Source of the DNA: Tenacibaculum aiptasiae
Lineage (GTDB): Bacteria; Bacteroidota; Bacteroidia; Flavobacteriales; Flavobacteriaceae
DNA length: 64,000 nucleotides
Reading direction: 5' to 3'
Assembly (NCBI RefSeq): GCF_008806755.1
Contig: NZ_WAAU01000013.1
Span: forward strand, 1 to 64,000
The position numbers were made by a program, and so were the translations under genes. This document shows, in pieces, positions 8,389 through 20,596 of this stretch (the first letter of the stretch is position 1; each line of letters starts with the position of its first letter). The notes beneath the pieces are model-generated. The model worked only from the letters and a program-made list of their open reading frames with translations. It was not told the origin of the DNA and ran no database searches.

Positions 8389-9190
8389 AATTTTTAATAG
8401 CTTCTTTTACACTTCCGTATTTTTCTAGTAACTGACTTGCTGTTTTTTTGTCGATGTTTAGTTCAGAAACTAACATGTTTTCTCCACGATTTACAAGTTT
8501 GTTGTTAGACAATTGCATGTTAACCATTTTATTGCCTTTTACTTTTCCAAGTTGAATCATGGTAGCAGTTGAAAGCATGTTTAAAACTAATTTTTGAGCT
8601 GTTCCTGCTTTCATTCTAGAGCTTCCGGTAACAAATTCTGGTCCTACAACAACTTCTACAGGAAATTTAACTGTTAATGCTAAAGGGCTTTTTTCGTTAC
8701 AAGTAATACAGCCTGTTACTATATTGTTTTTATTACATTTTTCTAAGGCAGAAATTACATAAGGAGTGGTTCCAGAAGCAGCGATACCAATTACGATATC
8801 TTTTTCTGAAATGTTGTAATCAACTAAATCTAACCATCCTTGTTTTGTAGAATCTTCTGCAAACTCTACAGCTTTTCTAATAGCTGTATCTCCACCAGCA
8901 ATTAAACCAACTACTAAATCATGAGATACACCAAAAGTTGGAGGACACTCGCTAGCATCAACAATTCCTAAACGACCACTAGTCCCAGCACCTATATAAA
9001 ATAATCGTCCACCTTCTTTTAACTTTAAAACTACTTGTTCAGTTAGTTTTTCAATTTGTGGTAATGATTTTTCTACAGCTAAAGGTACGGTTTGGTCTTC
9101 CTTATTTATGTTGAATAATAATTCAGAAATATTCATTTTTTCTAAATCATTATAATTAGAATCTTGTTCTGTTGTTTTGGTGAATTTCAT
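8375..9190 (-). CDS. murQ: N-acetylmuramic acid 6-phosphate etherase
   Basis: 271 aa, slightly shorter than many MurQ proteins (about 300). The SIS sugar-phosphate domain is clear: YIGAGTSGRLGIVDASECPP, GLIAGGD, IGIAASGTTPYVISAL and GSSRMKAGTAQKLVLNML. It cleaves the lactyl ether of MurNAc-6-phosphate to GlcNAc-6-phosphate plus lactate in cytoplasmic peptidoglycan recycling. First gene of a leftward operon with the DUF6095-like and ATP-grasp genes. No anmK or MurNAc uptake gene is seen nearby. Confidence 0.95.
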   Translation of the reverse strand: MKFTKTTEQDSNYNDLEKMNISELLFNINKEDQTVPLAVEKSLPQIEKLTEQVVLKLKEGGRLFYIGAGTSGRLGIVDASECPPTFGVSHDLVVGLIAGGDTAIRKAVEFAEDSTKQGWLDLVDYNISEKDIVIGIAASGTTPYVISALEKCNKNNIVTGCITCNEKSPLALTVKFPVEVVVGPEFVTGSSRMKAGTAQKLVLNMLSTATMIQLGKVKGNKMVNMQLSNNKLVNRGENMLVSELNIDKKTASQLLEKYGSVKEAIKNFDND

Positions 9191-9300
9191 AATTCAAATT
9201 TACTAATTATAAACTTTTGAAAGCTATAAATGTAAAGCTATTTATAGATGTTTAAATAGAAGATAGGATAGAAGGTTAGAAGTATTGTGTTTAAATAAAA

Positions 9301-9326
9301 AAAGCAGATGAAATCTCATCTGCTTT
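9301..9326 (-). terminator. Rho-independent terminator of icd
   Basis: An 11-bp stem (AAAGCAGATGA / TCATCTGCTTT) with a 4-nt loop, followed leftward by seven T residues. It lies 25 nt past the icd stop codon. Confidence 0.85.
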
Positions 9327-9350
9327 TTAAATTTGTTTATTGCTGTGTTA

Positions 9351-11597
<2,247 letters not shown>

Positions 11598-11613
11598 TTA
11601 ATTTTGAAGTGAT

Positions 11614-11625
11614 GCAAATTTAAGA
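11614..11625 (-). promoter_or_regulatory. icd promoter -7 region
   Basis: The plus-strand 12-mer GCAAATTTAAGA reads TCTTAAATTTGC leftward and contains TAAATTTG (TAnnTTTG). The identical 12-mer precedes rplS at 12687-12698, which supports a promoter reading. It is 38 nt upstream of the icd start. Confidence 0.55.
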
Positions 11626-12214
11626 ATTCGCAATGAGTTTTTTGATGCTAAAATGTTATTAATTAGTTTGTTTTATTGCGAATATGATAAAATAAAAAAG
11701 AAAGAAGCTGTTTTTGTTATTAAAAACAAAAGCCATATCAAACAATTTCTTGTCTAACATGGCTTTCTTTTGAAATAGTATTTGCACTGACCTGTATTGC
11801 TACATCGTCAAATAAAACAGTGTTTATGTTATTTCCTTAGAAATTACTGCTTAACTATATTCAAATCGAAACATAATTTTATAAATATTCATTTATAAAT
11901 TTTAATGTTTCTTTTGCTTTTAACGAACTCTAAAGTTAAATGTATTAATAATTACTTATAACCAATAATTATAAATTATGAAATAACTTATAATTATTTT
12001 CAATTGATATTCTCTACTATATTTAAAGTTTTTAAAAGCTTTATATAAAGAACGTTACTTTATAAGTTTATTTTAAATTATATATAGTAGTAACTATTTG
12101 TATTTAAGAATAAACTCTGTTCAAAGATATGATACGATTTTCTTGAAATAAAATATTTAACGTTTTAAATATCAACAAGATATGAACGTGGTTTATTAAC
12201 ATTTGTGAATAAAA

Positions 12215-12244
12215 AAAAGCACTCTGTTTAAACAGGGTGCTTTT
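12215..12244 (-). terminator. Rho-independent terminator of rplS
   Basis: A 15-bp stem (AAAAGCACTCTGTTT / AAACAGGGTGCTTTT, with one G-T pair), followed leftward by further T residues; 24 nt past the rplS stop. Confidence 0.85.
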
Positions 12245-12268
12245 AATTTCTTTTGGAAAGAGAAATTC

Positions 12269-12616
12269 TTAGTTTCTTCTTTCTTTAATTCTTGCTTTCT
12301 TACCAGTAAGACCTCTAAAGTAGTAGATACGAGCTCTACGAACTTTACCTCTCTTATTAACTTCAATTTTTTGAATAGCAGGTAAGTTTACAGGGAAAAT
12401 ACGTTCAACACCTATAGTACCAGACATTTTTCTGATAGTAAATGTTTCAGAAGTACCTGAACCTCTTTTTTGAATTACAACTCCTCTAAAGAACTGAGTA
12501 CGTACTTTTTCTCCTTCTCTAATTTCGTAATACACCGTAATAGTGTCTCCAGCTGAAAATTCTGGTAATTCGTTTTTTGTTACAAATTCTTCTTGAACAA
12601 ATTTTACTAAATCCAT
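12269..12616 (-). CDS. rplS: 50S ribosomal protein L19
   Basis: 115 aa, full family length. Recognisable core: FSAGDTITVYYEIREGEKVR, FFRGVVIQKRGSGTSETFTI, RKMSGTIGVERIFP and RGKVRRARIYYFRGLTGKKA. It sits at the 30S-50S interface in the large ribosomal subunit. In many bacteria rplS lies directly next to trmD; here trmD is 4 kb away, with a PAP2 gene and two glycosyltransferases in between. Own promoter and terminator. Confidence 0.98.
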   Translation of the reverse strand: MDLVKFVQEEFVTKNELPEFSAGDTITVYYEIREGEKVRTQFFRGVVIQKRGSGTSETFTIRKMSGTIGVERIFPVNLPAIQKIEVNKRGKVRRARIYYFRGLTGKKARIKERRN

Positions 12617-12686
12617 TTTAATAAATATTTATATGGTTGTATAAAAGCAACATTCACGATTTTCGTCAGAGGTTGATTTTGTGGCT

Positions 12687-12698
12687 GCAAATTTAAGA
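12687..12698 (-). promoter_or_regulatory. rplS promoter -7 region
   Basis: Same 12-mer as before icd; leftward it contains TAAATTTG. About 70 nt upstream of the rplS start. No clear -33 TTG at the expected distance. Confidence 0.5.
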
Positions 12699-13070
12699 CT
12701 TATTTTCTAATAATTAAGCCCTATTGGTTAATTATTTTTTTGTTAGCATTTTTCAAAGCTGTTTTAATAAAGGGTTGACATAATGTGAATTATGTAATAA
12801 ATGTTTAAAAATACTTAAAGTTAATTTGATGTTTTACGAATGTCGTAAAGATAGTTTTATATCGATAAGAATAAAGAATTGTTGTAAAGTTTAAATAGAA
12901 TCAATTTTATTTTGTGATAAGAAAATATAAAAAGGGAATTATTGTGTTTTACCCTAAAATTTTAACCATAAAATAAGTCCGGATTTATGTAGAATAAGTC
13001 CTAAAAACCGAAATGACTCCTAAAACATGTTATGGGATTCCTTTGTAAATAAATGCTTTACTGCGCTTTA

Positions 13071-13078
13071 TACTTTTG
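13071..13078 (+). promoter_or_regulatory. Candidate promoter of PAP2/glycosyltransferase pair
   Basis: TACTTTTG matches TAnnTTTG, followed by TTGG and a leader of about 40 nt. The nearest upstream TTTG is 25 nt away, a little beyond the usual spacing. Confidence 0.5.
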
Positions 13079-13120
13079 TTGGTCAATTGTTAAAATAATT
13101 TTAGTAAAAGTATTTAGTTT

Positions 13121-13795
13121 ATGAACTACAGTAGTGCTATTTCTTCTAGTGTTGAGTTAAAAAAACAAAAGCATGTCCTAACGGATTTATTCTTATCGGT
13201 AAAAAGACAAGTGTTTTTTATTTATGGAGTGTTTTTTTTAAGCTCACTTTTTTTAGTATGCTTGTTTAATAAACTCTCACTTCACTTATATATAAATCAA
13301 TTTCATACTCCTTTTTTCGATTTCTTTTTTAAATATACAACACATTTAGGTGACGGGGTTATGTTTGGTGTTTTGATCTTAATTTTCCTTTTTATAAAGA
13401 AAAGAATGTCTTTGATTTTTTTAACCAGTGGAGTTTTAACACTTGTTGTAACTCACTTTTTTAAAAAAATAATTTTTAAAGGGGTACCAAGACCAGTTGG
13501 AGCTTTAGGGGAAGAAAGTTTATATTTGATTAAAGGTGTAAAAATGGCGTATTGGAATACTTTTCCTTCTGGTCATACAATTACTGCCTTTGCTATCTTT
13601 ACTGTTCTATGTTTATACTTCAAAAAAAGTGTTTTACAATATTTATGGTTAGGACTAGCGCTGATAGCTGGTATATCTAGAGTATATCTTTCTCAGCATT
13701 TTTGGATTGATGTTTTTGTAGGGTCAATTATAGGTATATTTATAGGTTTTGTAAGTATGAGATTGTTTTGTTCTAAAAGAAATAAGTTAAGTTAA
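13121..13795 (+). CDS. PAP2-family phosphatase, membrane
   Basis: 224 aa with about five or six hydrophobic segments. The PAP2 signature is present: KIIFKGVPRP (motif 1, with one extra residue before RP compared with the usual spacing), FPSGHT (motif 2), and SRVYLSQHFWIDVFVGSIIG (motif 3 with catalytic His and Asp). The family dephosphorylates lipid phosphates such as undecaprenyl pyrophosphate or phosphatidate derivatives, often with the active site on the periplasmic face. Its stop overlaps the ATG of the following glycosyltransferase by 1 nt, so the two are co-translated. That suggests a shared lipid-linked sugar pathway, such as lipid A or polyprenyl-phosphate sugars. Confidence 0.88.
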   Translation: MNYSSAISSSVELKKQKHVLTDLFLSVKRQVFFIYGVFFLSSLFLVCLFNKLSLHLYINQFHTPFFDFFFKYTTHLGDGVMFGVLILIFLFIKKRMSLIFLTSGVLTLVVTHFFKKIIFKGVPRPVGALGEESLYLIKGVKMAYWNTFPSGHTITAFAIFTVLCLYFKKSVLQYLWLGLALIAGISRVYLSQHFWIDVFVGSIIGIFIGFVSMRLFCSKRNKLS

Positions 13796-15291
13796 TGAAA
13801 TGGTCATATAAAAAAGCGACAATAGCGCTTATAGTTTTAGGAACTTTATTAAGGCTTTTTTTAGGAGGAGTTTTGGAGTTTGGAAACGATGAAGTTTATT
13901 ATTGGTTATATGCAAAATTTCCAGATTTAAGCCATTTTGATCATCCTCCAATGGTTGGTTTTTTTATACAATTTTTTACTGGAAATTTATATTTCGACTC
14001 AGAACTCTTCATTCGACTGGCGGCGATTATACCTACAAGTATAAATATGTATGTTGTTTTTTTAATAGGAAGTTATATTAAAAATGAAAAAGTAGGTTTT
14101 ATCGCTGTACTATTATATCACTTACATATTTATGGTTTTATAATTGCTGGAACATTTATACTTCCTGATTCTCCATTAGTTTTCTTTTGGTTATTGAGTT
14201 TCTACTTTTTTATTCAGGTTTTACCTCAAAAATCAAGTAAAGAATTAAATATTAAATTGCTTATAGCATTTTTCTTTGCAGCGTGTGCTATTTATTCTAA
14301 ATATCAAGCTGTTTTTTTATTGTTTGGTATAGTTTTATATATAATTTTCTTTTCAAGATCTTGGTTGAAAAATATATGGCTGTATGTAGGAATTATTTTT
14401 CCTTTGATAGCTGTTGGACTAATCTTTTATTGGAATTATGAGAATGACTTTATTAGTTATAAGTTTCATAATAAAAGAGTTTCATTGTTTAGTTTAGATT
14501 TTAATTTCAATTCCTTTATAAGGGAAGTATCTGGACAGCTTGTATATAATAATCCATACATAGTTATTACTTTTATATTGGTGTTGATTTCTTTTTTTAA
14601 GAAAAAGTTTGTGTTCAATAAACCGATACAATACTTTTTTTATTTATGTAGTATTCCGTTAATTTTAACTACAATCTATCTTTCACTATATAGAAGTACA
14701 TTACCGCATTGGTCAGGGGTTGCTTATGTAACATTATTACCAATTATTGCATTGTTTGTAGTAGAAAAAAAGAATATTATAAAGAAATTATCAGTTGGTA
14801 TCATTGGAATTTCAGTATTGTTAATTGTAGCTTCACAAGTAATAAATAGCGGGATAATGTTACCTATCGATACTACCATGCAAAAGGAAGAGCTAGGAAA
14901 AAATGATGTTCTGTTAGACATGTATGGTTGGGAACAAGTTTCTGAAAAATTATCAGTAATTTTTAAAGAGCATGATTTGAACCAAATTCCTATTGTATCG
15001 AATAATTGGTATCCAGCCGCACATATAGATTATTATATAGCTAGACCAAATCATATGAGAGTATATGGACTAGGGACTTTAGATAGAATACATAAGTATT
15101 ATTGGATTAATAAAGAGAATCCAAAATTAGGAAAAGAAGCTTTGTATATAACTGATGGTAGGAATTTCAAAGACCCTAAGGATTTATATGGAGATAAATA
15201 CCAAAATATTTCAATGATAAAAGCTGTTCCAATAAAGAGGAGAGGAGTAGTTGTTAAGTATCTTTTTTTGTATAAGATGTCTAGGGTTTAG
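13795..15291 (+). CDS. Family 39 glycosyltransferase (ArnT/PMT-like), membrane
   Basis: 498 aa with many membrane helices. The N-terminal periplasmic loop carries FGNDEVYYWLYAKFPDLSHF and DHPPMVGF, the acidic and DHPP motifs of GT39/ArnT-type enzymes that use a polyprenyl-phosphate sugar donor. RSTLPHWSGVAYVTLLPIIA is typical of the later conserved loop. The C-terminal 130 residues are soluble (VSNNWYPAAHIDYYIARPN). It probably modifies lipid A or another surface glycolipid; the acceptor is unknown. Second gene of a pair with the PAP2 phosphatase. Its 3' end overlaps that of the convergent GT39 gene by 11 bp. Confidence 0.85.
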   Translation: MKWSYKKATIALIVLGTLLRLFLGGVLEFGNDEVYYWLYAKFPDLSHFDHPPMVGFFIQFFTGNLYFDSELFIRLAAIIPTSINMYVVFLIGSYIKNEKVGFIAVLLYHLHIYGFIIAGTFILPDSPLVFFWLLSFYFFIQVLPQKSSKELNIKLLIAFFFAACAIYSKYQAVFLLFGIVLYIIFFSRSWLKNIWLYVGIIFPLIAVGLIFYWNYENDFISYKFHNKRVSLFSLDFNFNSFIREVSGQLVYNNPYIVITFILVLISFFKKKFVFNKPIQYFFYLCSIPLILTTIYLSLYRSTLPHWSGVAYVTLLPIIALFVVEKKNIIKKLSVGIIGISVLLIVASQVINSGIMLPIDTTMQKEELGKNDVLLDMYGWEQVSEKLSVIFKEHDLNQIPIVSNNWYPAAHIDYYIARPNHMRVYGLGTLDRIHKYYWINKENPKLGKEALYITDGRNFKDPKDLYGDKYQNISMIKAVPIKRRGVVVKYLFLYKMSRV

Positions 15292-16762
15292 TTTGGTAAT
15301 TGGTACAGTAGTAGACCCAGAATTTGCGAACCTCCTTGTTATTATAATGAAGTATTATAGGTTTTAGTTCGGTAACAGTATTAAAATATGGGAGGAGTTT
15401 TTTAGGTATGTCTCCTTTCATATTTTTATTTTTAAATCGTTTGTCAGAATCTAGAAAAATAGCATTTTTATTATTTAACAATGATAAGTTGTCTCCTAGA
15501 TAGTCAAAGTGTAAAGCAGGTAAACCAATAATATTTTGGGCATAAACTTTTTCTTCCATAAAAAAGTTCAAAGCAGCTGAGGTCTTATAGCCGTCATCAG
15601 CAAAGATAAAAGTATCAGTAGTATAAGCTTTTTGTATATCTTTTGTTTTACTTGCTAATTCACACCAGCCAACCCAAGTATCATCACTTTTAATAGGAAC
15701 TAAATAAAATAAAACTTGAAGACTTAGTAGTAAGTGTAATCCTATTGAAGAAATTAGTTGGTATTTAACGAGTTTCTTGGAAATAAACATTCCAGCTAAA
15801 ATAATTCCAGTGATGTATGAAGGCATCATCCAGTTTAATTTAACCCAATAAATTGGTGAGATAGCAAAAAATCCAATAAACGTAGGTATGAAAAAGGCTA
15901 GTAAAAATAATATTTCGCTACTAGGTAGTTTGAATTTAATAAATGCTCTTTTTATGTATTTGATAGTAAAAAGAACAATAATTCCAAAAAGAATAGGTAA
16001 TAGCAATAAAGTTTGATGGCAAATAGCTCCTAAAAAATATTCAGGAGATAAGTTAAATTCGGAAATATCTCCAGTTCTATTAGAGGATTGAAAAACAAAT
16101 GAAGCAAAATCATGTTGATAATTCCACCACCAAATAGGGAAGGTTATTAATACTGAGATAATTAAGCTAATCCATAGCCAAGGTGTTAAAAATAATTTTC
16201 TGTATTTATTAGAAAACAAAACAAAGGCAATCAATCCAAATTGTAATAATAAAGCGGTGTATTTACTATTAAAGCTCAGTCCCATAGCAATACCAGCGTA
16301 AACCCAATATAATTTTTGATTCTCAAAAATAGCTTTAAATAAGCATAAAAGACTTAGTGTCCAAAACAACAAAAGAGGAACATCTGGTGTTGAGTTAAAA
16401 GATAGTATTGAAATAAACAGCGTAGATGTTATAAGAATTATTGCGTTGTTTAATTTTTGTTTAGAAAGAAATTTAGAAGCAAGTTTATAAAAACAAATAA
16501 GAGTAAGTGCTGTAATGGTAAAATCGGCTAATTTTACTACAAAAACAGATTTTCCAAAAAGAAAAGTAAAGCCTCTTAAAATATAGCCTATCATACCAGG
16601 GTGATCGAAGTATGATAGGGATAAGTTTTCACCATAAAAATGATAATAAGCATCTTGTGGCATCAATCCCATAAAAGGGAGAAGGATTAGTCGGAATAAC
16701 TGAAATCCAAGGATAATACTTATTATCGGATATTTTTTGGTGAAATTGATAAGTTTAGTCAT
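15281..16762 (-). CDS. Family 39 glycosyltransferase (ArnT/PMT-like), membrane
   Basis: 493 aa and multi-spanning. [20 protein letters not shown] with DHPGMIGY is the donor-site loop of GT39. [15 protein letters not shown] and [20 protein letters not shown] are further family marks. A paralog of the convergent gene at 13795-15291, sharing 11 bp of 3' overlap. Its start overlaps the 3' end of trmD by 8 bp, so it is expressed from the trmD side. The substrate is unknown; two related enzymes back to back suggest two sugar additions to one glycolipid, which is inference. Confidence 0.83.
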   Translation of the reverse strand: MTKLINFTKKYPIISIILGFQLFRLILLPFMGLMPQDAYYHFYGENLSLSYFDHPGMIGYILRGFTFLFGKSVFVVKLADFTITALTLICFYKLASKFLSKQKLNNAIILITSTLFISILSFNSTPDVPLLLFWTLSLLCLFKAIFENQKLYWVYAGIAMGLSFNSKYTALLLQFGLIAFVLFSNKYRKLFLTPWLWISLIISVLITFPIWWWNYQHDFASFVFQSSNRTGDISEFNLSPEYFLGAICHQTLLLLPILFGIIVLFTIKYIKRAFIKFKLPSSEILFLLAFFIPTFIGFFAISPIYWVKLNWMMPSYITGIILAGMFISKKLVKYQLISSIGLHLLLSLQVLFYLVPIKSDDTWVGWCELASKTKDIQKAYTTDTFIFADDGYKTSAALNFFMEEKVYAQNIIGLPALHFDYLGDNLSLLNNKNAIFLDSDKRFKNKNMKGDIPKKLLPYFNTVTELKPIILHYNNKEVRKFWVYYCTNYQTKP

Positions 16763-17432
16763 CTAAAAGATCTGGTCTAATTAGTTGTGTCCGCTCATAT
16801 GCTTTTTCGTTTCGCCATTCTTCTATTTTAGGAAAATTACCTGATAATAATATATCTGGAACTTTCATGCCTTCATATTCAGAAGGTCTTGTATACACAG
16901 GAGGTGATAGTAAGTTGTCTTGAAAACTATCAGTTAAGGCAGATTGTTCATCTCCAAGTACTCCTGGGATTAATCGAATAACAGCATCACATAAAATTGC
17001 AGCAGCTAATTCGCCTCCGGTTAAAACATAATCACCAATAGAAATTTCTTTAGTGATGTATTTATCGCGAACTCGCTGATCTACACCTTTATAGTGTCCT
17101 GTTAAGATAATGATATTTTCTTTTAATGACAAAGAATTTGCGGTAGCTTGGTTTAAAGTCTTGGCATCTGGAGTCATGTAGATGATTTCATCGTACGTTC
17201 TCTCTGCTTGAAGTTTCTCAATACATTTAGCTATAGGTTCAATCATTAAAACCATACCGGCGCCACCACCAAATTGCATGTCGTCTAGTTTTTTATAGGA
17301 ACCAATCCCATAATCTCTTAAGTTATGAAAATGTACTTCGGCTAAACCTTTGTCTATTGCTCGTTTCATCATTGAATGTTCAAACGGGCTTCTAAGTAGT
17401 TCTGGAGCTACGGTAATAATATCTATGCGCAT
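16755..17432 (-). CDS. trmD: tRNA (guanine-37-N1)-methyltransferase
   Basis: 225 aa, family length. Signature elements: [58 protein letters not shown] (trefoil-knot SAM site), and [20 protein letters not shown]. It methylates G37 in tRNAs reading CNN/GNN codons and prevents frameshifting. Cytoplasmic. It overlaps by 8 bp the downstream glycosyltransferase; rplS, often its neighbour, is displaced by about 4 kb. Confidence 0.97.
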   Translation of the reverse strand: MRIDIITVAPELLRSPFEHSMMKRAIDKGLAEVHFHNLRDYGIGSYKKLDDMQFGGGAGMVLMIEPIAKCIEKLQAERTYDEIIYMTPDAKTLNQATANSLSLKENIIILTGHYKGVDQRVRDKYITKEISIGDYVLTGGELAAAILCDAVIRLIPGVLGDEQSALTDSFQDNLLSPPVYTRPSEYEGMKVPDILLSGNFPKIEEWRNEKAYERTQLIRPDLLDD

Positions 17433-17488
17433 AGCTGCAAATGTACAAGAATTATAATTTCTTTTTTAAGAAATCATTTATAGAAAGT

Positions 17489-17980
17489 TTAAATTTTCTC
17501 CTTAAAAGGAATCTCTTTTTTAAGCGCCTTCTTTTTAGTATTCCCAGGGAAAGTTAATGTAGTACTTGAGTATAATGTGCCAAAAGTTATGTTAGCATAA
17601 TATACTTGAGAAATTGCATCTTCAATTTGTTGCGGTGTTAATTCTTTTAATGGATGTGTAAAAACTGACCATAAAATTTCATCTGAAAGTGCATACTTTA
17701 CATCTAAAGCAGTATGAAAGTTTGCAACTAAAGAATTTAAAATTAATTCTTCAGTAAGTTGTTCTTTTTTGGCTATGGGAGAAATAATTCTCATTCGATT
17801 TGCTTTTTTATCAGCAACGCAAATTAATATTCTGTTTTTATAAATAAATCTCCATGTATTATTTTGAGTTAAGAGACTATCAGAGTTTTTAGTTATAATC
17901 TCATCTAGTTTTTCTATATTCATATTTTGAGCAGTGATTGTGTAACTAAAGAAAACTAAAAAAAAGTATACTAACTTCAT
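17489..17980 (-). CDS. Secreted protein of unknown function
   Basis: 163 aa. Residues 1-17 (MKLVYFFLVFFSYTITAQ) look like a signal peptide. The rest is an alpha/beta mix with RFIYKNRILICVADKKANRM and IISPIAKKEQLTEELI, and a basic C-terminal tail (NTKKKALKKEIPFKEKI). No family recognised. It lies between trmD (57 bp away) and the pseudouridine synthase (gap 54 bp), all leftward, but operon membership is uncertain. Probably periplasmic. Confidence 0.6.
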   Translation of the reverse strand: MKLVYFFLVFFSYTITAQNMNIEKLDEIITKNSDSLLTQNNTWRFIYKNRILICVADKKANRMRIISPIAKKEQLTEELILNSLVANFHTALDVKYALSDEILWSVFTHPLKELTPQQIEDAISQVYYANITFGTLYSSTTLTFPGNTKKKALKKEIPFKEKI

Positions 17981-18034
17981 ATGAGAACAGTTTTCAATAC
18001 AGTCGGAAAAAGATTAAAAAACTAACAATTTAGC

Positions 18035-18898
18035 TTAGAATTTTGGAAATATTTTTTTAAACTTTTTAGGAAGTTCTTTTTTTATATTTATTAACTCATT
18101 TGTAAATGGATGTATAAATTCTAATGATGAGGCATGTAAGTACAATCCTTTACCCTTTAAAACCAATTCTTCTATACAATGTTCCTTATCGCCTAGTATA
18201 GGGTTTCCTAAGGAAAGTAGGTGTTTTCTTAGTTGATGTTTTCTTCCTGTGGCTGGCTTCAATTCTACTAAATTTAAGTATGTAAAACGTGGTGAAGAAA
18301 CTGTTTGTATTGTTTTATAATGAGTAAGAGCGTTTTTAGAATCGATAGGAGAATTGATTTCGCCGATAGATTCCATCTTTCCTATACTAATTGCGTGATA
18401 TGTCTTTTGAATATTCTTTTTTTCAAATAACTGATTTAGTAAAGTAATACTTGAAGTTGTTTTGCCTATCAAAAGAAGTCCGCTGGTAGGATAATCTAAA
18501 CGGTGAACAGGTCTCGGACGTACAGCATCAAATAAAGTGCTTTTTGTTAGGTTTTGTTCTAAAGAATTATCGATGGTAGCAAAAGAATTTCCACTGACTA
18601 AAATCCCTGAAGGTTTATGTATAATGGCTAAATGTTCGTCTTCAAATAAGACTTCTATAGAAAAAATGAATTTCTTAACTGTAGAATTTTGTTCTATTTT
18701 AAATAGCTCTATAGTTTCATTGCCTCTAATAAATAAAGCGGTAGAAGCTAGTTTTCCATCAACAAAAACCAACTCTTTTTTTATGGCCTTTTTTATACCA
18801 GATTTTGTTGGAATTGTTTTAAATATTCCAACGATGTATTCTTGTAACCGAATTGGAGTTTCCAATAAAGGTACTTTATGAGTTTCTGATAAAGTCAT
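18035..18898 (-). CDS. RluA-family pseudouridine synthase
   Basis: 287 aa. RPVHRLDYPTSGLLLIGKT holds the catalytic Asp (residue 135, HRLD). LAIIHKPSGILVSG and VELKPATGRKHQLRKHLLSL are the other family motifs. The N-terminal 75 residues look like an S4-type segment (KAIKKELVFVDGKLA). The RNA target (23S rRNA or tRNA) cannot be decided from sequence. Its ATG overlaps the stop of ggt by 1 nt, so it is translationally coupled to that gene. Confidence 0.9.
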   Translation of the reverse strand: MTLSETHKVPLLETPIRLQEYIVGIFKTIPTKSGIKKAIKKELVFVDGKLASTALFIRGNETIELFKIEQNSTVKKFIFSIEVLFEDEHLAIIHKPSGILVSGNSFATIDNSLEQNLTKSTLFDAVRPRPVHRLDYPTSGLLLIGKTTSSITLLNQLFEKKNIQKTYHAISIGKMESIGEINSPIDSKNALTHYKTIQTVSSPRFTYLNLVELKPATGRKHQLRKHLLSLGNPILGDKEHCIEELVLKGKGLYLHASSLEFIHPFTNELINIKKELPKKFKKIFPKF

Positions 18899-20592
18899 TA
18901 AAACCCAACAGCTTTATCATCACCTCTAGGATCTGCTCCTCCTTCTAGTTTTCCGTTATTTAAAACTAAGATTCCTTCAACCTTACCTATAACTGGAGCA
19001 TCTTCTTCATTTAACGTATATCCAATTTTTTGTAAATCTTGTTTTACTGTAGTATCAAATTTATTGGGTTCCATCATTATTACATCTGGTAACCATTGAT
19101 GATGAAATCGTGGTTGATTCACTGCTTCTTGCATTCCCATTTTAAATTCATGTACATTTAAAATAGTTTGTAAAACAGAAGTGATAATAGTTGATCCTCC
19201 TGGTGTTCCAACAACCATCCATAACTTACCGTTTTTTTCAACAATGGTAGGAGTCATAGAACTTAACATTCTTTTTTCTGGTGCTATTTCATTTGCTTTT
19301 GCTCCAATTAAACCAAACATATTAGGAACTCCAGGTTTGCTGCTAAAATCATCCATTTCATTATTTAAAAAGAACCCTAAATCTGAACAGTATAGTTTAG
19401 AACCATAAGCTCCATTAATTGTTGTGGTAACCGATACAGCGTTTCCAAATGAATCTACAATTGAGTAGTGTGTTGTTTCGTTACTCTCAACCATTTCAAT
19501 GCTTCCGTGTGATACATCTTTTGATGATGTTGGTTTTTCAAAAGAAAAATCATTCATTCTATCTTTTGTGTATTCTTTACTAATTAATGTTTTTAAAGGA
19601 ATTTTTACAAAGTCTGGATCTCCTAAGAAATGACTTCTGTCTGCATAAGCTCTTCTCTCTGCTTCTGTGATTACTTGAATGGTTTTTTTAGAGTTATGTC
19701 CATACTTATCTAAATCATAAGGTTCAATAGCATTCATAATTTGTGCTAAACAAATTCCCCCACTTGATGGTGGAGACATTGATATTACTCTTAAATCATC
19801 GTATGAAAAAGTGATTGGTGTACGCCATTTAGCTTCGTATTTAGCTAAATCTTCTTCGGTCATAATTCCACCGTTGTCTTGCATAAATTTTACGAGACGT
19901 TTAGCAGTTTCTCCTTTGTAAAATTCATCACGTCCATTTTTTAAAATACGTTCAAAAGTTTCTGCTAAAGCTGGATATTTAATAGTGTCGTTCTTTTTCC
20001 AGTTTTTATCAAAAATGATTGGTTCTTTGTTAGCCTTTGAAAAATAAGACTGATATTTTTTTATTCTTTTTTCCTGTTTTTCAGTAACAATAACCCCTCG
20101 TTTAGCTAAAGCAATTACTGGAGTTAATATTTTAGACATTGGTAAGCTTCCAAATTTTTTATGAGCTTCAAAAACTCCTGCTACTGTACCAGGAATTCCA
20201 ACTGCCATAGCTCCTAAAGTACTTTTGTTTTTAATAATGTTACCTTCTTCATCTAAAAACATGTCTTTTGATGATGCTAAAGGTGCTTTTTCTCTATAAT
20301 CTAAAGCGCCAATTTCTCCATCATTTTTACGATACACCATAAAACCACCACCGCCAATGTTTCCCGCATATGGATAAGCTACCGCTAGAGCTAATTCAGT
20401 TGCAGCCATTGCGTCGAAAGCATTACCTCCTTGTTTAAGAATGTCTGAACCAATTTTAGAAGCTTCTTCACGAGCAGAAACAACCATAGCTTTGTCGGTA
20501 ATTAAACCTGTGATTTTTTCTTTTTCTTTAGGTGTTGTTTTACAACTAACAATACTAATTATTGAAAGAGCGATTAGAAATGTTTTTTTCAT
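18898..20592 (-). CDS. ggt: Gamma-glutamyltransferase, lipoprotein
   Basis: 564 aa. The N-terminus MKKTFLIALSIISIVSC is a lipoprotein signal (lipobox SIVSC), so the enzyme is anchored on the periplasmic side. The nucleophile Thr373 is in SNETTHYSIVDSFGNAVS, where the proenzyme self-cleaves. GSKLYCSDLGFFLNNEMDDF, RMLSSMTPTIV and VGTPGGSTIITSVLQ are the substrate-site motifs of the small subunit. It hydrolyses or transfers gamma-glutamyl groups from glutathione and similar peptides, releasing Cys-Gly for uptake. Coupled to the downstream pseudouridine synthase; 4 bp after the AcpH-like gene. Confidence 0.95.
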   Translation of the reverse strand: MKKTFLIALSIISIVSCKTTPKEKEKITGLITDKAMVVSAREEASKIGSDILKQGGNAFDAMAATELALAVAYPYAGNIGGGGFMVYRKNDGEIGALDYREKAPLASSKDMFLDEEGNIIKNKSTLGAMAVGIPGTVAGVFEAHKKFGSLPMSKILTPVIALAKRGVIVTEKQEKRIKKYQSYFSKANKEPIIFDKNWKKNDTIKYPALAETFERILKNGRDEFYKGETAKRLVKFMQDNGGIMTEEDLAKYEAKWRTPITFSYDDLRVISMSPPSSGGICLAQIMNAIEPYDLDKYGHNSKKTIQVITEAERRAYADRSHFLGDPDFVKIPLKTLISKEYTKDRMNDFSFEKPTSSKDVSHGSIEMVESNETTHYSIVDSFGNAVSVTTTINGAYGSKLYCSDLGFFLNNEMDDFSSKPGVPNMFGLIGAKANEIAPEKRMLSSMTPTIVEKNGKLWMVVGTPGGSTIITSVLQTILNVHEFKMGMQEAVNQPRFHHQWLPDVIMMEPNKFDTTVKQDLQKIGYTLNEEDAPVIGKVEGILVLNNGKLEGGADPRGDDKAVGF

Positions 20593-20596
20593 ATGT

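Larger units (their letters stand above)
12617..13120. other. 504-bp divergent intergenic region
   Basis: Lies between leftward rplS and rightward PAP2 gene. It holds one -7-like element on each strand (12687-12698 and 13071-13078). The middle is AT-rich with no ORF or strong hairpin that I can support. Confidence 0.5.
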
